A DNA stretch of 64,000 nt, taken from NCBI RefSeq assembly GCF_049801055.1, contig NZ_JBNAGF010000005.1, forward strand, positions 186,001 through 250,000. The letters run 5' to 3'. Both the position numbers and the translations under genes were made by a program. Source of the stretch: JBNAGF01 sp049801055 (lineage in GTDB: Bacteria; Pseudomonadota; Alphaproteobacteria; Rhodobacterales; Rhodobacteraceae). The notes below the pieces were generated by a model. That model made no database searches and was not told the DNA's origin. It saw only the letters and a program-made list of their open reading frames with translations. Of the stretch, positions 36,421 through 44,730 are shown one piece after another (the stretch's first letter is position 1; each line of letters starts with the position of its first letter).

Positions 36421-38256
36421 ATGTCTATCCAGCCACCATTCACTGCGGTTGAGGTCCGAAGGGCCGCGTCCGGCTTTTACGAGGGGCACAGCGTTGAGAT
36501 TGCCTTGATCAGCAAAGGGATCATGATCGCACTGGTTATCTGGGCGCTGGTCTGGCCAGCGAACGCCAACGGAACTCTGGGCAGCCTCAACTGGCAGCTG
36601 CTAGAAAGCTTCAACTCCTTCTATATTATCATCGTTGGGCTGTTTGCCTTTTTTCTCGCGGTTATCGCAATCCTGCCGCAAACCGGAAAAAGAAGAATGG
36701 GACGCGAGGGCGAAGCCCCCGAGTTCTCAAATTTCTCATGGTTTTCGATGATGTTCGGAGCTGGTTTGGGCGTCGGCCTGATGGTCTTTGCCACAGCAGA
36801 ACCTCTGGGTCTTTGGGGATCGAACCCTCTGACGGTCGGTCAGGAGGTCGCGCCGAACACCGAAGAGGCGCTGATCTCGGCCTATCGCTATACATTTCTG
36901 CATTATGGCTTTCACGCCTGGGCCATCTATGTCGTGACTGGCCTGAGCCTGGCCTACTACGCATATACCCGAGATATGCCGCTTACCATCCGCTCGGCTT
37001 TGACGCCACTTCTGGGTCGGTTCGTGAACGGTTTTGTTGGCCACGTGGTCGACGTTCTGGGCGTGGTTGCCACCATTCTGGGCGTGTCGGTCACTATCGG
37101 CTTTGGTGTCAGCCAGTTCATCGATGGTGTCTATGCGATCACTGGAAGCGAATGGTTGATGGACATGACCGGCGATGTACCGAAACCAGGTACAGTTGGC
37201 TTGGTTGCTGGCCTTTTGTGCATCATGGGCCTGTCGATCATTTCAGCGGTCTCGGGCGTGGGGCGCGGGGTCAAATACCTGTCGAACCTCAATCTGGTTC
37301 TGTCGCTGATCCTGCTATTCACCTTCGTTCTGTTCGGATCGTTTTTGTTTGCGATGACCACCTATGCCAGCGCACTCGTTGACTACATCATCCAGTTCGT
37401 TTCGCTAAGCTTCGGTGCCTATGGGCCGCAATCCGCCGATGCCTTTGCATCTGGATTGCCAGAGGCAGCCAAGCCGCTGGCCGATGATCTGATCGGTGGC
37501 GCAACCAATGCATGGGGTAGCTTCGACGGCTTCAAGTCGGGGCTGGAAGGCGCTGCGGCCGAGCTGGACGATGCGACACTGGCCGCGGTCTACACCGCAG
37601 GCGAGCAAGGGCGACAGTTTGGCTGGCAAGCCGGCTGGACTACGTTCTACTGGGCCTGGTGGATTGCATTCTCGCCCTTTGTGGGACTGTTCTTGGCGCG
37701 TATCTCGAAGGGGCGCACCGTACGCGAGTTCATTCTGGGCTGCGTCTTCGCTCCGGCGATGGTGTGTTTCGCCTGGATGACTATTCTGGGCGCCACGGCC
37801 ATCGACCTGGAACTGACCGGCGGTGCAAACGGTGCGATTATCGGGGCGTCCAACACCAACAAGTTGTTTGTGACACTCGGACAGATGATTGAGGGCGGGC
37901 TTTTGTCGGCGCTGACGATCATGTGCGTCGTGCTGATCATGACCTTCCTAGTGACCTCGGCCGATAGTGGAATCCTGGTGATGAACACGATCATGTCTGG
38001 AGGCGACCAGAATGTCGGCAACAAGCACAAGGTCGTCTGGGGTCTAATCCTAACCGCGGTTATCGGCACGCTCTTGATTGCAGGGAAGAATAACGGTGGA
38101 GCCGATCCGATGGAGGCGCTGAAAAGCGCGATGATCATCGGTGCCCTGCCGTTCACCATGGTCATGGGCCTGATGATGGTGTCGCTGACCAAGGCGCTTT
38201 ATCGCGACAGTGCCCGCGACAAGGCCGGCATGGCCGCCAGCGAAGCGGCGGAATAA
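36421..38256 (+). CDS. BCCT family transporter
   Basis: Betaine/choline/carnitine-type transporter of 611 residues with about twelve membrane helices. The signature FYWAWWIAFSPFVGLFLARI is near residue 415, and GYGFHAWAIY-like LHYGFHAWAIYVVTGLS is near 160. It imports quaternary ammonium compounds such as glycine betaine, carnitine or dimethylsulfoniopropionate, usually with sodium, which suits a marine cell with an Nqr pump. Start fixed by GAGGAGAACAG just upstream. The short cytoplasmic C-terminus suggests no elaborate osmosensing tail. Confidence 0.93.
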   Translation: MSIQPPFTAVEVRRAASGFYEGHSVEIALISKGIMIALVIWALVWPANANGTLGSLNWQLLESFNSFYIIIVGLFAFFLAVIAILPQTGKRRMGREGEAPEFSNFSWFSMMFGAGLGVGLMVFATAEPLGLWGSNPLTVGQEVAPNTEEALISAYRYTFLHYGFHAWAIYVVTGLSLAYYAYTRDMPLTIRSALTPLLGRFVNGFVGHVVDVLGVVATILGVSVTIGFGVSQFIDGVYAITGSEWLMDMTGDVPKPGTVGLVAGLLCIMGLSIISAVSGVGRGVKYLSNLNLVLSLILLFTFVLFGSFLFAMTTYASALVDYIIQFVSLSFGAYGPQSADAFASGLPEAAKPLADDLIGGATNAWGSFDGFKSGLEGAAAELDDATLAAVYTAGEQGRQFGWQAGWTTFYWAWWIAFSPFVGLFLARISKGRTVREFILGCVFAPAMVCFAWMTILGATAIDLELTGGANGAIIGASNTNKLFVTLGQMIEGGLLSALTIMCVVLIMTFLVTSADSGILVMNTIMSGGDQNVGNKHKVVWGLILTAVIGTLLIAGKNNGGADPMEALKSAMIIGALPFTMVMGLMMVSLTKALYRDSARDKAGMAASEAAE

Positions 38257-38264
38257 ACGATTTG

Positions 38265-38297
38265 AGCGGGCGGAGGTATCACCTTCGCCCGCTCTTG
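38265..38297 (+). terminator. Hairpin terminator after BCCT gene
   Basis: GAGCGGGCG and CGCCCGCTC form a perfect 9-bp stem with a long loop, followed by TTGCCG. The weak T-tract lowers confidence. Confidence 0.5.
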
Positions 38298-38538
38298 CCG
38301 TTGGCAAGTTGCAGGACCCGATGGGCTAATCTGCAAAGAAGGGTAACCACCCGATACAGAGCCGGGCGAACGGTCGGAGCAGCTGTTCGTTTGCTAAAAC
38401 CGGTCAGCCGGTGATCGCGCCACAAGGCGGCTCAGAGCCCATACTGACCGATTTCCTCGTAGCGCATTGTGTCCGCATTCCACAATTCGACATGCAAGCT
38501 AGTTTCCGGTGTAGCAGGAAACCGAGGAGGCAGCCTTC

Positions 38539-39275
38539 GTGCTAGAACTGATTGCTATCCTCTTTGTCTGTGTCGCCATTGGTGCAGTTTTCATGAGCTT
38601 ACGGCGTATGATGGATCACCGTGCAGACGCGGCGGAAATGGCTCGGTTGCTCGCGTTGTAGCCAAACGCTCCGCTCCACTTTGAACCCGATATGGTCGCC
38701 GACCTTCCTGAACCAGCGCGTCGGTATTTTAACTTCGCAATTATGGAGGGCACGCCACTCCTGACGGTTGCAGAGATCGAGATGCAAGGACAATTCAGTC
38801 TCGGGACAAAAGACGCCCCCGGCTACATGAATATGCATGCGTCGCAGGTGCTCGCCGCCCCGGTGGGCTTTGTGTGGAAGATGTCGGGCGGGTCTGAGCT
38901 GATGCGAGTGTCGGGATCAGACAGCGGACACTGGACACGTTTCTGGCTGGATTGGTCCCGGTGGCCCGTTTTGCGGCAAAAACCGATCACACAAGATCGG
39001 ACTTTGGTCGCTATGTTGACGAGGCGGCGATCTGGACACCGGCAGCGTTGTTTCCGGGGCCAAATGTCAAAAGGGAGGCTGTGGACGAAAACACTGCTCG
39101 GTATAGCATGATGTCCGTAGGTATTGCGCAGTCCGTAGATGTCACGGTGGATACAGAGGGCCGCCCTGTCGTTGTGCAATTCCAACGCTGGAGCAATGCG
39201 AACCCCGAGGGTGTTCACCGTCTGCAACCTTCTGGTGGATTTGCGGGCATGGGACAATCGTGTTCTGATGACTGA
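38539..39275 (+). pseudogene. Decayed DUF6544-like membrane-anchored protein gene
   Basis: From GTG at 38539 the frame encodes a hydrophobic helix (LIAILFVCVAIGAVFMSL), then is cut by TAG around 38659. The same frame resumes with DLPEPARRYFNF and VLAAPVGFVWKM, matching the DUF6544-type pattern. Near 38945 the sense switches to another frame (LVPVARFAAKTDHTRSDFGR, then EAAIWTPAALFPGP), and the C-terminal end is lost after GGFAGMG. One stop, one frameshift and a truncated tail mark a pseudogene. Function of the family is unknown to me. Confidence 0.65.
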
Positions 39276-39604
39276 GTGGAGCCCATGTCGGAAGTGATCC
39301 AGCCAAGGTGTTCGCAGATGCCGCAACGCAAATTGGGGCAAAAATTTATACGCTGCTGTTAGCGCCTGGACCTTGCACACAGACACAAATCGCATGTGAT
39401 CGTCCGCCGCTTTTGTCTGTCAAGTGAGGGCTTTATCGGAGCTGATGTGGAGGAAATCCTTTTTGCTTCGTGAAAGCATCTTCGAGATTCGAAGAAGAAA
39501 CGAAACTTGCGCCCCGGGCGATGTGCGCTATCCAGCCCTCGCTGTGCAATAAATTGACCAATGGTCAACGGCGGTATAAACGCATTTAGTCAGCAAGGCT
39601 CCGG
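39276..39604. other. Gene-free stretch
   Basis: About 330 bases after the pseudogene. No supported gene, RNA or hairpin seen; it presumably contains the promoter of the secreted protein pair at 39605. Confidence 0.3.
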
Positions 39605-40480
39605 ATGGCTCGCATGAAACAACAACCGAGTGTGCAGAAATCCAGAACAAACATTGCCGCTAGCTGTGTTTTTGCAAGTTCCTTTTTCCTCGTATCCTGT
39701 GCGACCACTGATCCAGAGATGTTGAAGGCCGAATTGAATGCGCAACCAGCCCAGTTGAGCGCGTCGGTTAACGATTATGCTGGGGATGTTCGTTTCGATA
39801 TCACTGATAAGATCGAAGCCCGAGGCAAGTCTTTACCCTACACATTGAATGCAGGATTCAGCAGTGTGACACCAACACGGCTCGGCTTTCGGGGGCTTCT
39901 GGATTTGCGGGAATTTCAGACTCGGGCACCTGACTTGCTGTCGGGACCCATCGAGGAAGGGTGTTCATTAAACGTCATCGCAAATCTCGACGAAACAAAT
40001 GCTACGGGCGATCTCATTGCGCTCGTTGGTACGGTAGACGTGGAACTCTATCGCTGCCGTCGTGAGGAAGCCGATGGAGCCAGCGGGCGCGGTGCGAGGT
40101 TGATCTCGACCACCATTGGGATTGCGGCAGCGGCTCGAGCCAATGTCCGAGGGCAATGCGTCCATTTCGATCTTGCCGATGTAGTGCTTCAACCCACAGG
40201 CTTTCTTGGTGGCGTGGCCAACCTTTTCGGTTTGACGGAACGGGTCGAAGAGATCGTGCTGAACAAGGCCGAGGAGTTTTCTGAGGCGAACGTGATTTGC
40301 CCAAAGATGCCGCCGGAGCTGTCCTCGCTGGAACCGATCCTCCAAGGTGGAGGGACCCGAGAAATCGGCGACGGTGGTATCGGGGTTGCACTGAGTGGCT
40401 CCATTGACACCAGTGCAGAAACGATGATGGATCTCCTCGCCCTCATGCAATCGCGCGGTATCGTGGGGGTGGAAGAATGA
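39605..40480 (+). CDS. Secreted lipoprotein of unknown function, paralogue of the next gene
   Basis: A 291-residue protein with a lipoprotein signal (SFFLVSC at about residue 36). The body has four cysteines in conserved settings: EEGCSLNV, ELYRCR, RGQCVHFD and NVICPKMPPELSSL. The C-terminal block GGGTREIGDGGIGVALSGSI is shared with the next gene's product, which also keeps all four cysteine contexts, so the two arose by duplication. It overlaps the next gene by four bases. I do not recognise the family. The cysteines and export signal suggest disulfide-stabilised envelope domains acting together. Confidence 0.7.
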   Translation: MARMKQQPSVQKSRTNIAASCVFASSFFLVSCATTDPEMLKAELNAQPAQLSASVNDYAGDVRFDITDKIEARGKSLPYTLNAGFSSVTPTRLGFRGLLDLREFQTRAPDLLSGPIEEGCSLNVIANLDETNATGDLIALVGTVDVELYRCRREEADGASGRGARLISTTIGIAAAARANVRGQCVHFDLADVVLQPTGFLGGVANLFGLTERVEEIVLNKAEEFSEANVICPKMPPELSSLEPILQGGGTREIGDGGIGVALSGSIDTSAETMMDLLALMQSRGIVGVEE

Positions 40481-41241
40481 CGGGACTGATATCTCGCATT
40501 ACGCTCATGGCTGCTGGCTTTCTTGGGACCGCACTCTCGGCTGAGGAGGTCACCTTTCGGACTAGCCCAATTGTGACAATCGGCGAACACGAAGTTCCTG
40601 TGGAATTGGCGCTAAGCCTGAAAGACGTGAGTGCCACGAGAATATACATAGAAAGTGTTGTTGACCTGCGACGTGCGCAGGATACCCTTGTGAACGCGCT
40701 TACCGCTGATCCATATGTCGATATCTGCAATGCTCGAATAACCGTGAGCCAGGCAATTGCACGCACAGACGATATTGCTCTGACATTGGGCGGAAAGATT
40801 GATGCCAGGCTTTACCGTTGCGAAGGCCAAGTTGGCGACGGACGTAATCGCGTTGAAGAGGTCTTCGCCGGTGGCCTGACAGTTGGGGCCTCTGCCTCGG
40901 CCGAGTTCAAGGATGACTGTCTTTACTTTCGCCTGATTGATTTGAGACTTACGCCAGATCGATTGACCGAGATGAGTGAGGTGAAAGAGGCTGTGGAGGA
41001 GGTCAGGGACATTTTTTTCAAGGCCACGGATGCAGTTCTCGAAAACAACCCGGTTTGCCCGGTCCTCCCAGCAGAGCTCTCCTCTCTTTCACCTACTTAC
41101 GATGCCGGCGGAACGCGGGAACTGGGCGAAGGTGGAATTGGGTTATTCTTTGAAGGTTCGGTCGATGCAAGCACAGAAGCAATTGTCGACATTCTCCAAG
41201 TGCTTCAGAAAAAAGAAGTTCTCCCGCCTCCGCCGAATTGA
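40477..41241 (+). CDS. Secreted protein of unknown function, paralogue of the preceding gene
   Basis: A 254-residue protein with an ordinary signal peptide (cleavage around ALS-AEE) rather than a lipobox. It repeats the plan of the preceding product: YVDICNAR, RLYRCEG, KDDCLYFRL and NPVCPVLPAELSSL carry the four matched cysteines, and GGTRELGEGGIGLFFEGSVD matches the C-terminal block. The ATG overlaps the upstream stop, so the pair is probably co-translated, one membrane-anchored and one free in the periplasm. Ends in a proline-rich tail. Function unknown. Confidence 0.7.
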   Translation: MTGLISRITLMAAGFLGTALSAEEVTFRTSPIVTIGEHEVPVELALSLKDVSATRIYIESVVDLRRAQDTLVNALTADPYVDICNARITVSQAIARTDDIALTLGGKIDARLYRCEGQVGDGRNRVEEVFAGGLTVGASASAEFKDDCLYFRLIDLRLTPDRLTEMSEVKEAVEEVRDIFFKATDAVLENNPVCPVLPAELSSLSPTYDAGGTRELGEGGIGLFFEGSVDASTEAIVDILQVLQKKEVLPPPPN

Positions 41242-41394
41242 ATACCGAAAGTGGCCTGTAGTTCAGATGGGGTCAACGTCAGTTAAGTGGCCGAGGTTGT
41301 ACACATAAACACCTCGTCCGTATCGCGAATGCAAGTACATGATGTTGCGAGTGAGCAGCCCGATCTGACTGGTCCAAATTGATTGTTGGTGCAT

Positions 41395-41665
41395 CATTGG
41401 CCTGTGATCCATCGGGATGGTGGTTTCAGGCGCTGGTGGGCGGTAGCCCAGAGCAGTGTGGGGGCGTTTTGTGTTGTAGTGTTTCCCGCTGACCGGCAGG
41501 CGAATGCAGAGCATTCTGCCGAGAGGTTCCATTGTTCGATCAGGATTTGTGCCTCGCGCAGGCTGTAGAAGATTTCGCCGTTGAGCAGCTCGTCCCGCAT
41601 GCGCCCGTTGAAGCTTTCGCAGTAGCCGTTCTCCCACTGTCTTTGCCCCCTGTAGCTGGGCCACT
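41395..41665 (-). mobile_element. IS3-family transposase OrfB remnant (C-terminal part)
   Basis: On the minus strand the sequence encodes ENGYCESFNGRMRDELLNGE and SLREAQILIEQW, the end of an IS3 OrfB integrase core including the last catalytic glutamate, then HYNTKRPHTALGYRPPAPE. The two pieces are in different frames because about 44 bases (41485-41528) are inserted between them. The rest of OrfB is missing. A dead fragment. Confidence 0.75.
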
Positions 41666-41757
41666 ATTTTGGCTGAGAAAGGGGACTATGAAATGGGTCG
41701 GGAGCGATACTCGGACGAAGACATTCTGAAGCTGCTGCGTGAGACCGAGTTGCGGGA
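41650..41757 (+). mobile_element. IS3-family left end and OrfA N-terminus remnant
   Basis: On the plus strand GAAAGGGGACTATGAA precedes an ATG at 41693 encoding MGRERYSDEDILKLLRETEL, which resembles the start of IS3-type OrfA proteins. The similarity ends there and the frame runs into unrelated sequence. It abuts an OrfB end in the opposite orientation, so the two remnants come from a rearranged or two separate copies. Confidence 0.45.
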
Positions 41758-41896
41758 CTTTCCCGACCTTCGGTTGATCGGCTTCAAAGCGCTTGAGCTG
41801 CCCGAAGCCGCCCTTGCCCCGTCGCCCACACTGCGGCGGCTTTCTTGCGAGTGGCGGACCCACCAGTTTTGGAAACGATCCCTTGATACGTATGAA

Positions 41897-42901
41897 CTAC
41901 TTCCCAATATCCTTGCTGGAACTTTGGCGAAATTGTTGGGGAGAAAAACCAGTTTGCGACCGAAAGAAGCGTGCAAAGTGGGACTGGTCTTCATATCCCA
42001 GAGAACGGCCGATCTCGGCAACGGTTTGCGATGTATTCACCAAGGCTTCCTTCGCCAGTTCTATGCGCAAGCCCTTGACTTCCCGGGCGACCGTTGTCTT
42101 GTGAAAACGCAGAGCCGCCTCGAGGCTCTTGGGCTGCAATCCGAGCGCTTCCGAGAGGTCGTGAAGACCGACAGATCTGTTGTCCAGTAAGGGCAAGGCC
42201 GCGCTGCGCAGGGCGGCGACGATGGAGAGATCGGGTTCGCTATCCTTTTTGGGCAGGGTATCTAGCGCCACATCCAGTTCCAAAGGGGCATGAAGCCAGC
42301 CGGTGGGAAAGCTCAGCGCCAGTTCCCGGTTCTCCGTTCTCGCGATGCGGACATCCATGTAGCGTCTCGGCACGGCCTCCGGAAAGGCGGTTTCTACCAT
42401 GGCATGCTCGGGCGTCCAGCCGTCACCGACCGCCATGCGCAGCAATCGCAGGTGTAAGGACATTCCAAACCCGTCAACCTGGATCGGTGGGTTGCGGGTG
42501 TCGATCAGCCTTCTGACGGTGTATGTGGTCCGGTTCGCCTCGATCGTCAGGGCGTGCCGCACGGCGCTTGATTCCTGCGGTATCCTCATGAGGTAACTGC
42601 ACAGAAACTCACCCACTGTCCGGGATTGACGAGCGGCTTCAGCTACGGGCGACCAGCGTGACAGATCCAGCTGTTCCCCGATCCTGCATCCAAGGTGAGG
42701 TTCCCCGGCCAGATCGGCCAGGGCGTTGCACAGCCCGTAGACAATTTCCGCATGGACAGTTGCCTCGGGATCCTGCAACATCCGGACGTCCAGACCCATG
42801 GCCTTCAGAACGAGTTTTGTACTTTTGCCTTGCTGCTCCACGTAGCGGATAAATGGCAGCACGAGCATCACGCGGATGAAACCGTCAGCCCCTTGCGTCA
42901 T
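41897..42901 (-). CDS. AraC family regulator (OruR-like, arabinose-binding-type N-terminal domain)
   Basis: A 334-residue AraC-type activator. The N-terminal two thirds is the variable ligand or dimer domain found in OruR-like regulators; the C-terminus has the double helix-turn-helix with AEIGRSLGYEDQSHFARFF and RSQTGFSPQQFRQ. It is divergent from the exported amidohydrolase at 43064, which it probably controls. Two more regulators of this type are encoded in the window, at 44731 and 60484, each beside an exported hydrolase. Confidence 0.88.
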   Translation of the reverse strand: MTQGADGFIRVMLVLPFIRYVEQQGKSTKLVLKAMGLDVRMLQDPEATVHAEIVYGLCNALADLAGEPHLGCRIGEQLDLSRWSPVAEAARQSRTVGEFLCSYLMRIPQESSAVRHALTIEANRTTYTVRRLIDTRNPPIQVDGFGMSLHLRLLRMAVGDGWTPEHAMVETAFPEAVPRRYMDVRIARTENRELALSFPTGWLHAPLELDVALDTLPKKDSEPDLSIVAALRSAALPLLDNRSVGLHDLSEALGLQPKSLEAALRFHKTTVAREVKGLRIELAKEALVNTSQTVAEIGRSLGYEDQSHFARFFRSQTGFSPQQFRQSSSKDIGK

Positions 42902-42956
42902 CGCTCTTCCTCTCGGAATCTCGTCTCAGGCCACTATTTCACAAATTCCCCGCAAG

Positions 42957-43009
42957 TGTCGGCCCTTTTTTTCGAAACTTGTGAGAACATCTCTAAAAAC
43001 TGGCCGACA
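42957..43009. promoter_or_regulatory. Inverted repeat in AraC/amidohydrolase intergenic region
   Basis: TGTCGGCC (42957-42964) and GGCCGACA (43002-43009) are perfect inverted repeats 45 bases apart centre to centre, between the divergent regulator and amidohydrolase genes. Candidate regulator half sites. Confidence 0.4.
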
Positions 43010-43063
43010 TTCCGGCGCGTAGTTTTGTAGCCTCAGATCGGATTCCAATGTCGGGAGGCAAAC

Positions 43064-44533
43064 ATGATTCGGAAAATCACCAGTTTCGCAGCAGTTGTTG
43101 CATTGTCGATTTCGTCCCATGCGGCGCTTGCCGCCGGAAGCGGCAACGCCCCGGCAGCGGCCGCTGAAACAGAAGCGCCACCGCCCATCCTGTTTACCAA
43201 TGTCAATGTCTTTGACGGCTTCGGGCCCGAACTCATCGAGGGTGCGAACGTTTTGGTCGAAGGCAATGTCATCACGCAGGTCTCGACCGAGACGATCGAG
43301 GCTGAAGGGGCGTTCGTCATCGACGCCAGCGGCAAGACCATGACGCCGGGGCTGATCGACATGCACCAGCATGTCATGCTGAACCCGCCCGAGGGAACAG
43401 CGACCTATCAGACCCGCTGGGATGAAGCGTCGGGCGGGGCCATCGCCATTCATCACATGAACCAGAACATGCTGATGAAGGGCATAACGACAGTCCGCGA
43501 CATTGCTGGCGACCCGCTGGACATCGCCAAGGCCATCGACATGGGGCTTGTTCCCGGTCCACGGGTTTACTCGGCAGGCGGTGCCATCGGGCAGACCGGC
43601 GGGCATAGCGATTTCGCGGAACGGAACATACCCGTTGATCGTCTGCGCAACGATCAGGATGTATCGCAAGCCTCTCAGAACACCTGGGTTGTAGATGGCG
43701 TTGATGAAGTCACCCGGGCAGCGCGTATGAACCTGCGCCGTGGAGCGGCATTCCTGAAAGTCATGGGCGGCGGCGGTGTCGCAAGTGAGTTCGATCCGCT
43801 GGAAATCCTTGGTCTTGCCGAAGATGAAGTCGCTCGAGCTGTCGAGATTGCGGCCGACAATGGCACTTACGTTGCTGTTCACGCCTACCATGACGACAGC
43901 TATGACCGGCATCTTCGTCTCGGCACCCGTTCTTTCGAGCATGGATTCCTCATTTCCGAAGACATGGTCAAACGGATGGTCAAGAAATACGAAGAGACCG
44001 AAGACATCGTCTGGAGTTTCCAGTGCTATATGAGCATCAACTCGTTCGGCAGCTACGACACGATGCCAGCGTTTTTCTCACATGAGCAGAAACTGAAGGG
44101 CGTCCGGGTTGGCGAGGGTGCCCGCAACGTGGCCAAGTGGATGAACGAACACGGGATGTTCGTCGTCGGCGGGTCCGACATGTTCAGCCCGGGGTTGGTC
44201 GAGCGGATCAAGGAAGACCTGACCTGTAACGTTGCAGCAGGGTTCTCGCCCGCGCAGGCGCTGAAACACTGGACCGGCAATGCAGGTATCGTTCTGACAT
44301 GGTCGGGCCCCAAGAACCCGTATCAGACCTACAACCTGGGCCAGATCGCCCCTGACAGCTATGCCGACATCCTGATCTGGGACGGCAATCCGCTGGAAGA
44401 TATCGAACTGATCCTGGACGAAAGCAAACTGCAACTGGTGATGAAGGACGGCCGCGCCTACAAGAACACGATGGTCACCTCCGACAGCATCATGTACCGG
44501 CCCGCGGTTTCCGAGCCCAAGGTGTATCCGTAA
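43064..44533 (+). CDS. Exported amidohydrolase family protein
   Basis: A 489-residue metal-dependent hydrolase of the amidohydrolase superfamily with a signal peptide (ISSHAALA-AG). The metal set is complete: PGLIDMHQHVM (HxH) near residue 105, FLKVMGGGGV with the bridging-lysine candidate near 230, VHAYHDD near 273, FEHGFL near 293, and GGSDMFSPG with the last aspartate near 370. Such enzymes cleave amide bonds of imidazolonepropionate-, prolidase- or acyl-peptide-type substrates in the periplasm. Probably under the divergent AraC regulator. Confidence 0.88.
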   Translation: MIRKITSFAAVVALSISSHAALAAGSGNAPAAAAETEAPPPILFTNVNVFDGFGPELIEGANVLVEGNVITQVSTETIEAEGAFVIDASGKTMTPGLIDMHQHVMLNPPEGTATYQTRWDEASGGAIAIHHMNQNMLMKGITTVRDIAGDPLDIAKAIDMGLVPGPRVYSAGGAIGQTGGHSDFAERNIPVDRLRNDQDVSQASQNTWVVDGVDEVTRAARMNLRRGAAFLKVMGGGGVASEFDPLEILGLAEDEVARAVEIAADNGTYVAVHAYHDDSYDRHLRLGTRSFEHGFLISEDMVKRMVKKYEETEDIVWSFQCYMSINSFGSYDTMPAFFSHEQKLKGVRVGEGARNVAKWMNEHGMFVVGGSDMFSPGLVERIKEDLTCNVAAGFSPAQALKHWTGNAGIVLTWSGPKNPYQTYNLGQIAPDSYADILIWDGNPLEDIELILDESKLQLVMKDGRAYKNTMVTSDSIMYRPAVSEPKVYP

Positions 44534-44563
44534 GTTTCCCCGTCATCCGACGAGGCAGCAGCA

Positions 44564-44589
44564 GGGCGGTTTTGTTACCTCGGCCGCCC
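44564..44589. terminator. Weak hairpin between convergent genes
   Basis: GGGCGG and CCGCCC pair around a loop containing TTTTGTTA, shortly after the amidohydrolase stop. Possible terminator; no T-tract after the stem. Confidence 0.35.
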
Positions 44590-44730
44590 CGCAACCTGTC
44601 CCGAACAGACACCGGCAATCCGGATCATTGTGAAGGGCGACGTAGCTGCCAGAACACGCTGAAGCAACCGAAGGGCCTTGAGCCCAGGACACAAGCGTCA
44701 TGACCGGAGCGCAGCGTGGTCGTACCTCGG

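Noticed and set aside
41669..42190. 173-codon plus-strand frame starting in the IS remnant
   Set aside because: Only the first 20 or so codons resemble IS3 OrfA; the rest runs antisense to the AraC gene.
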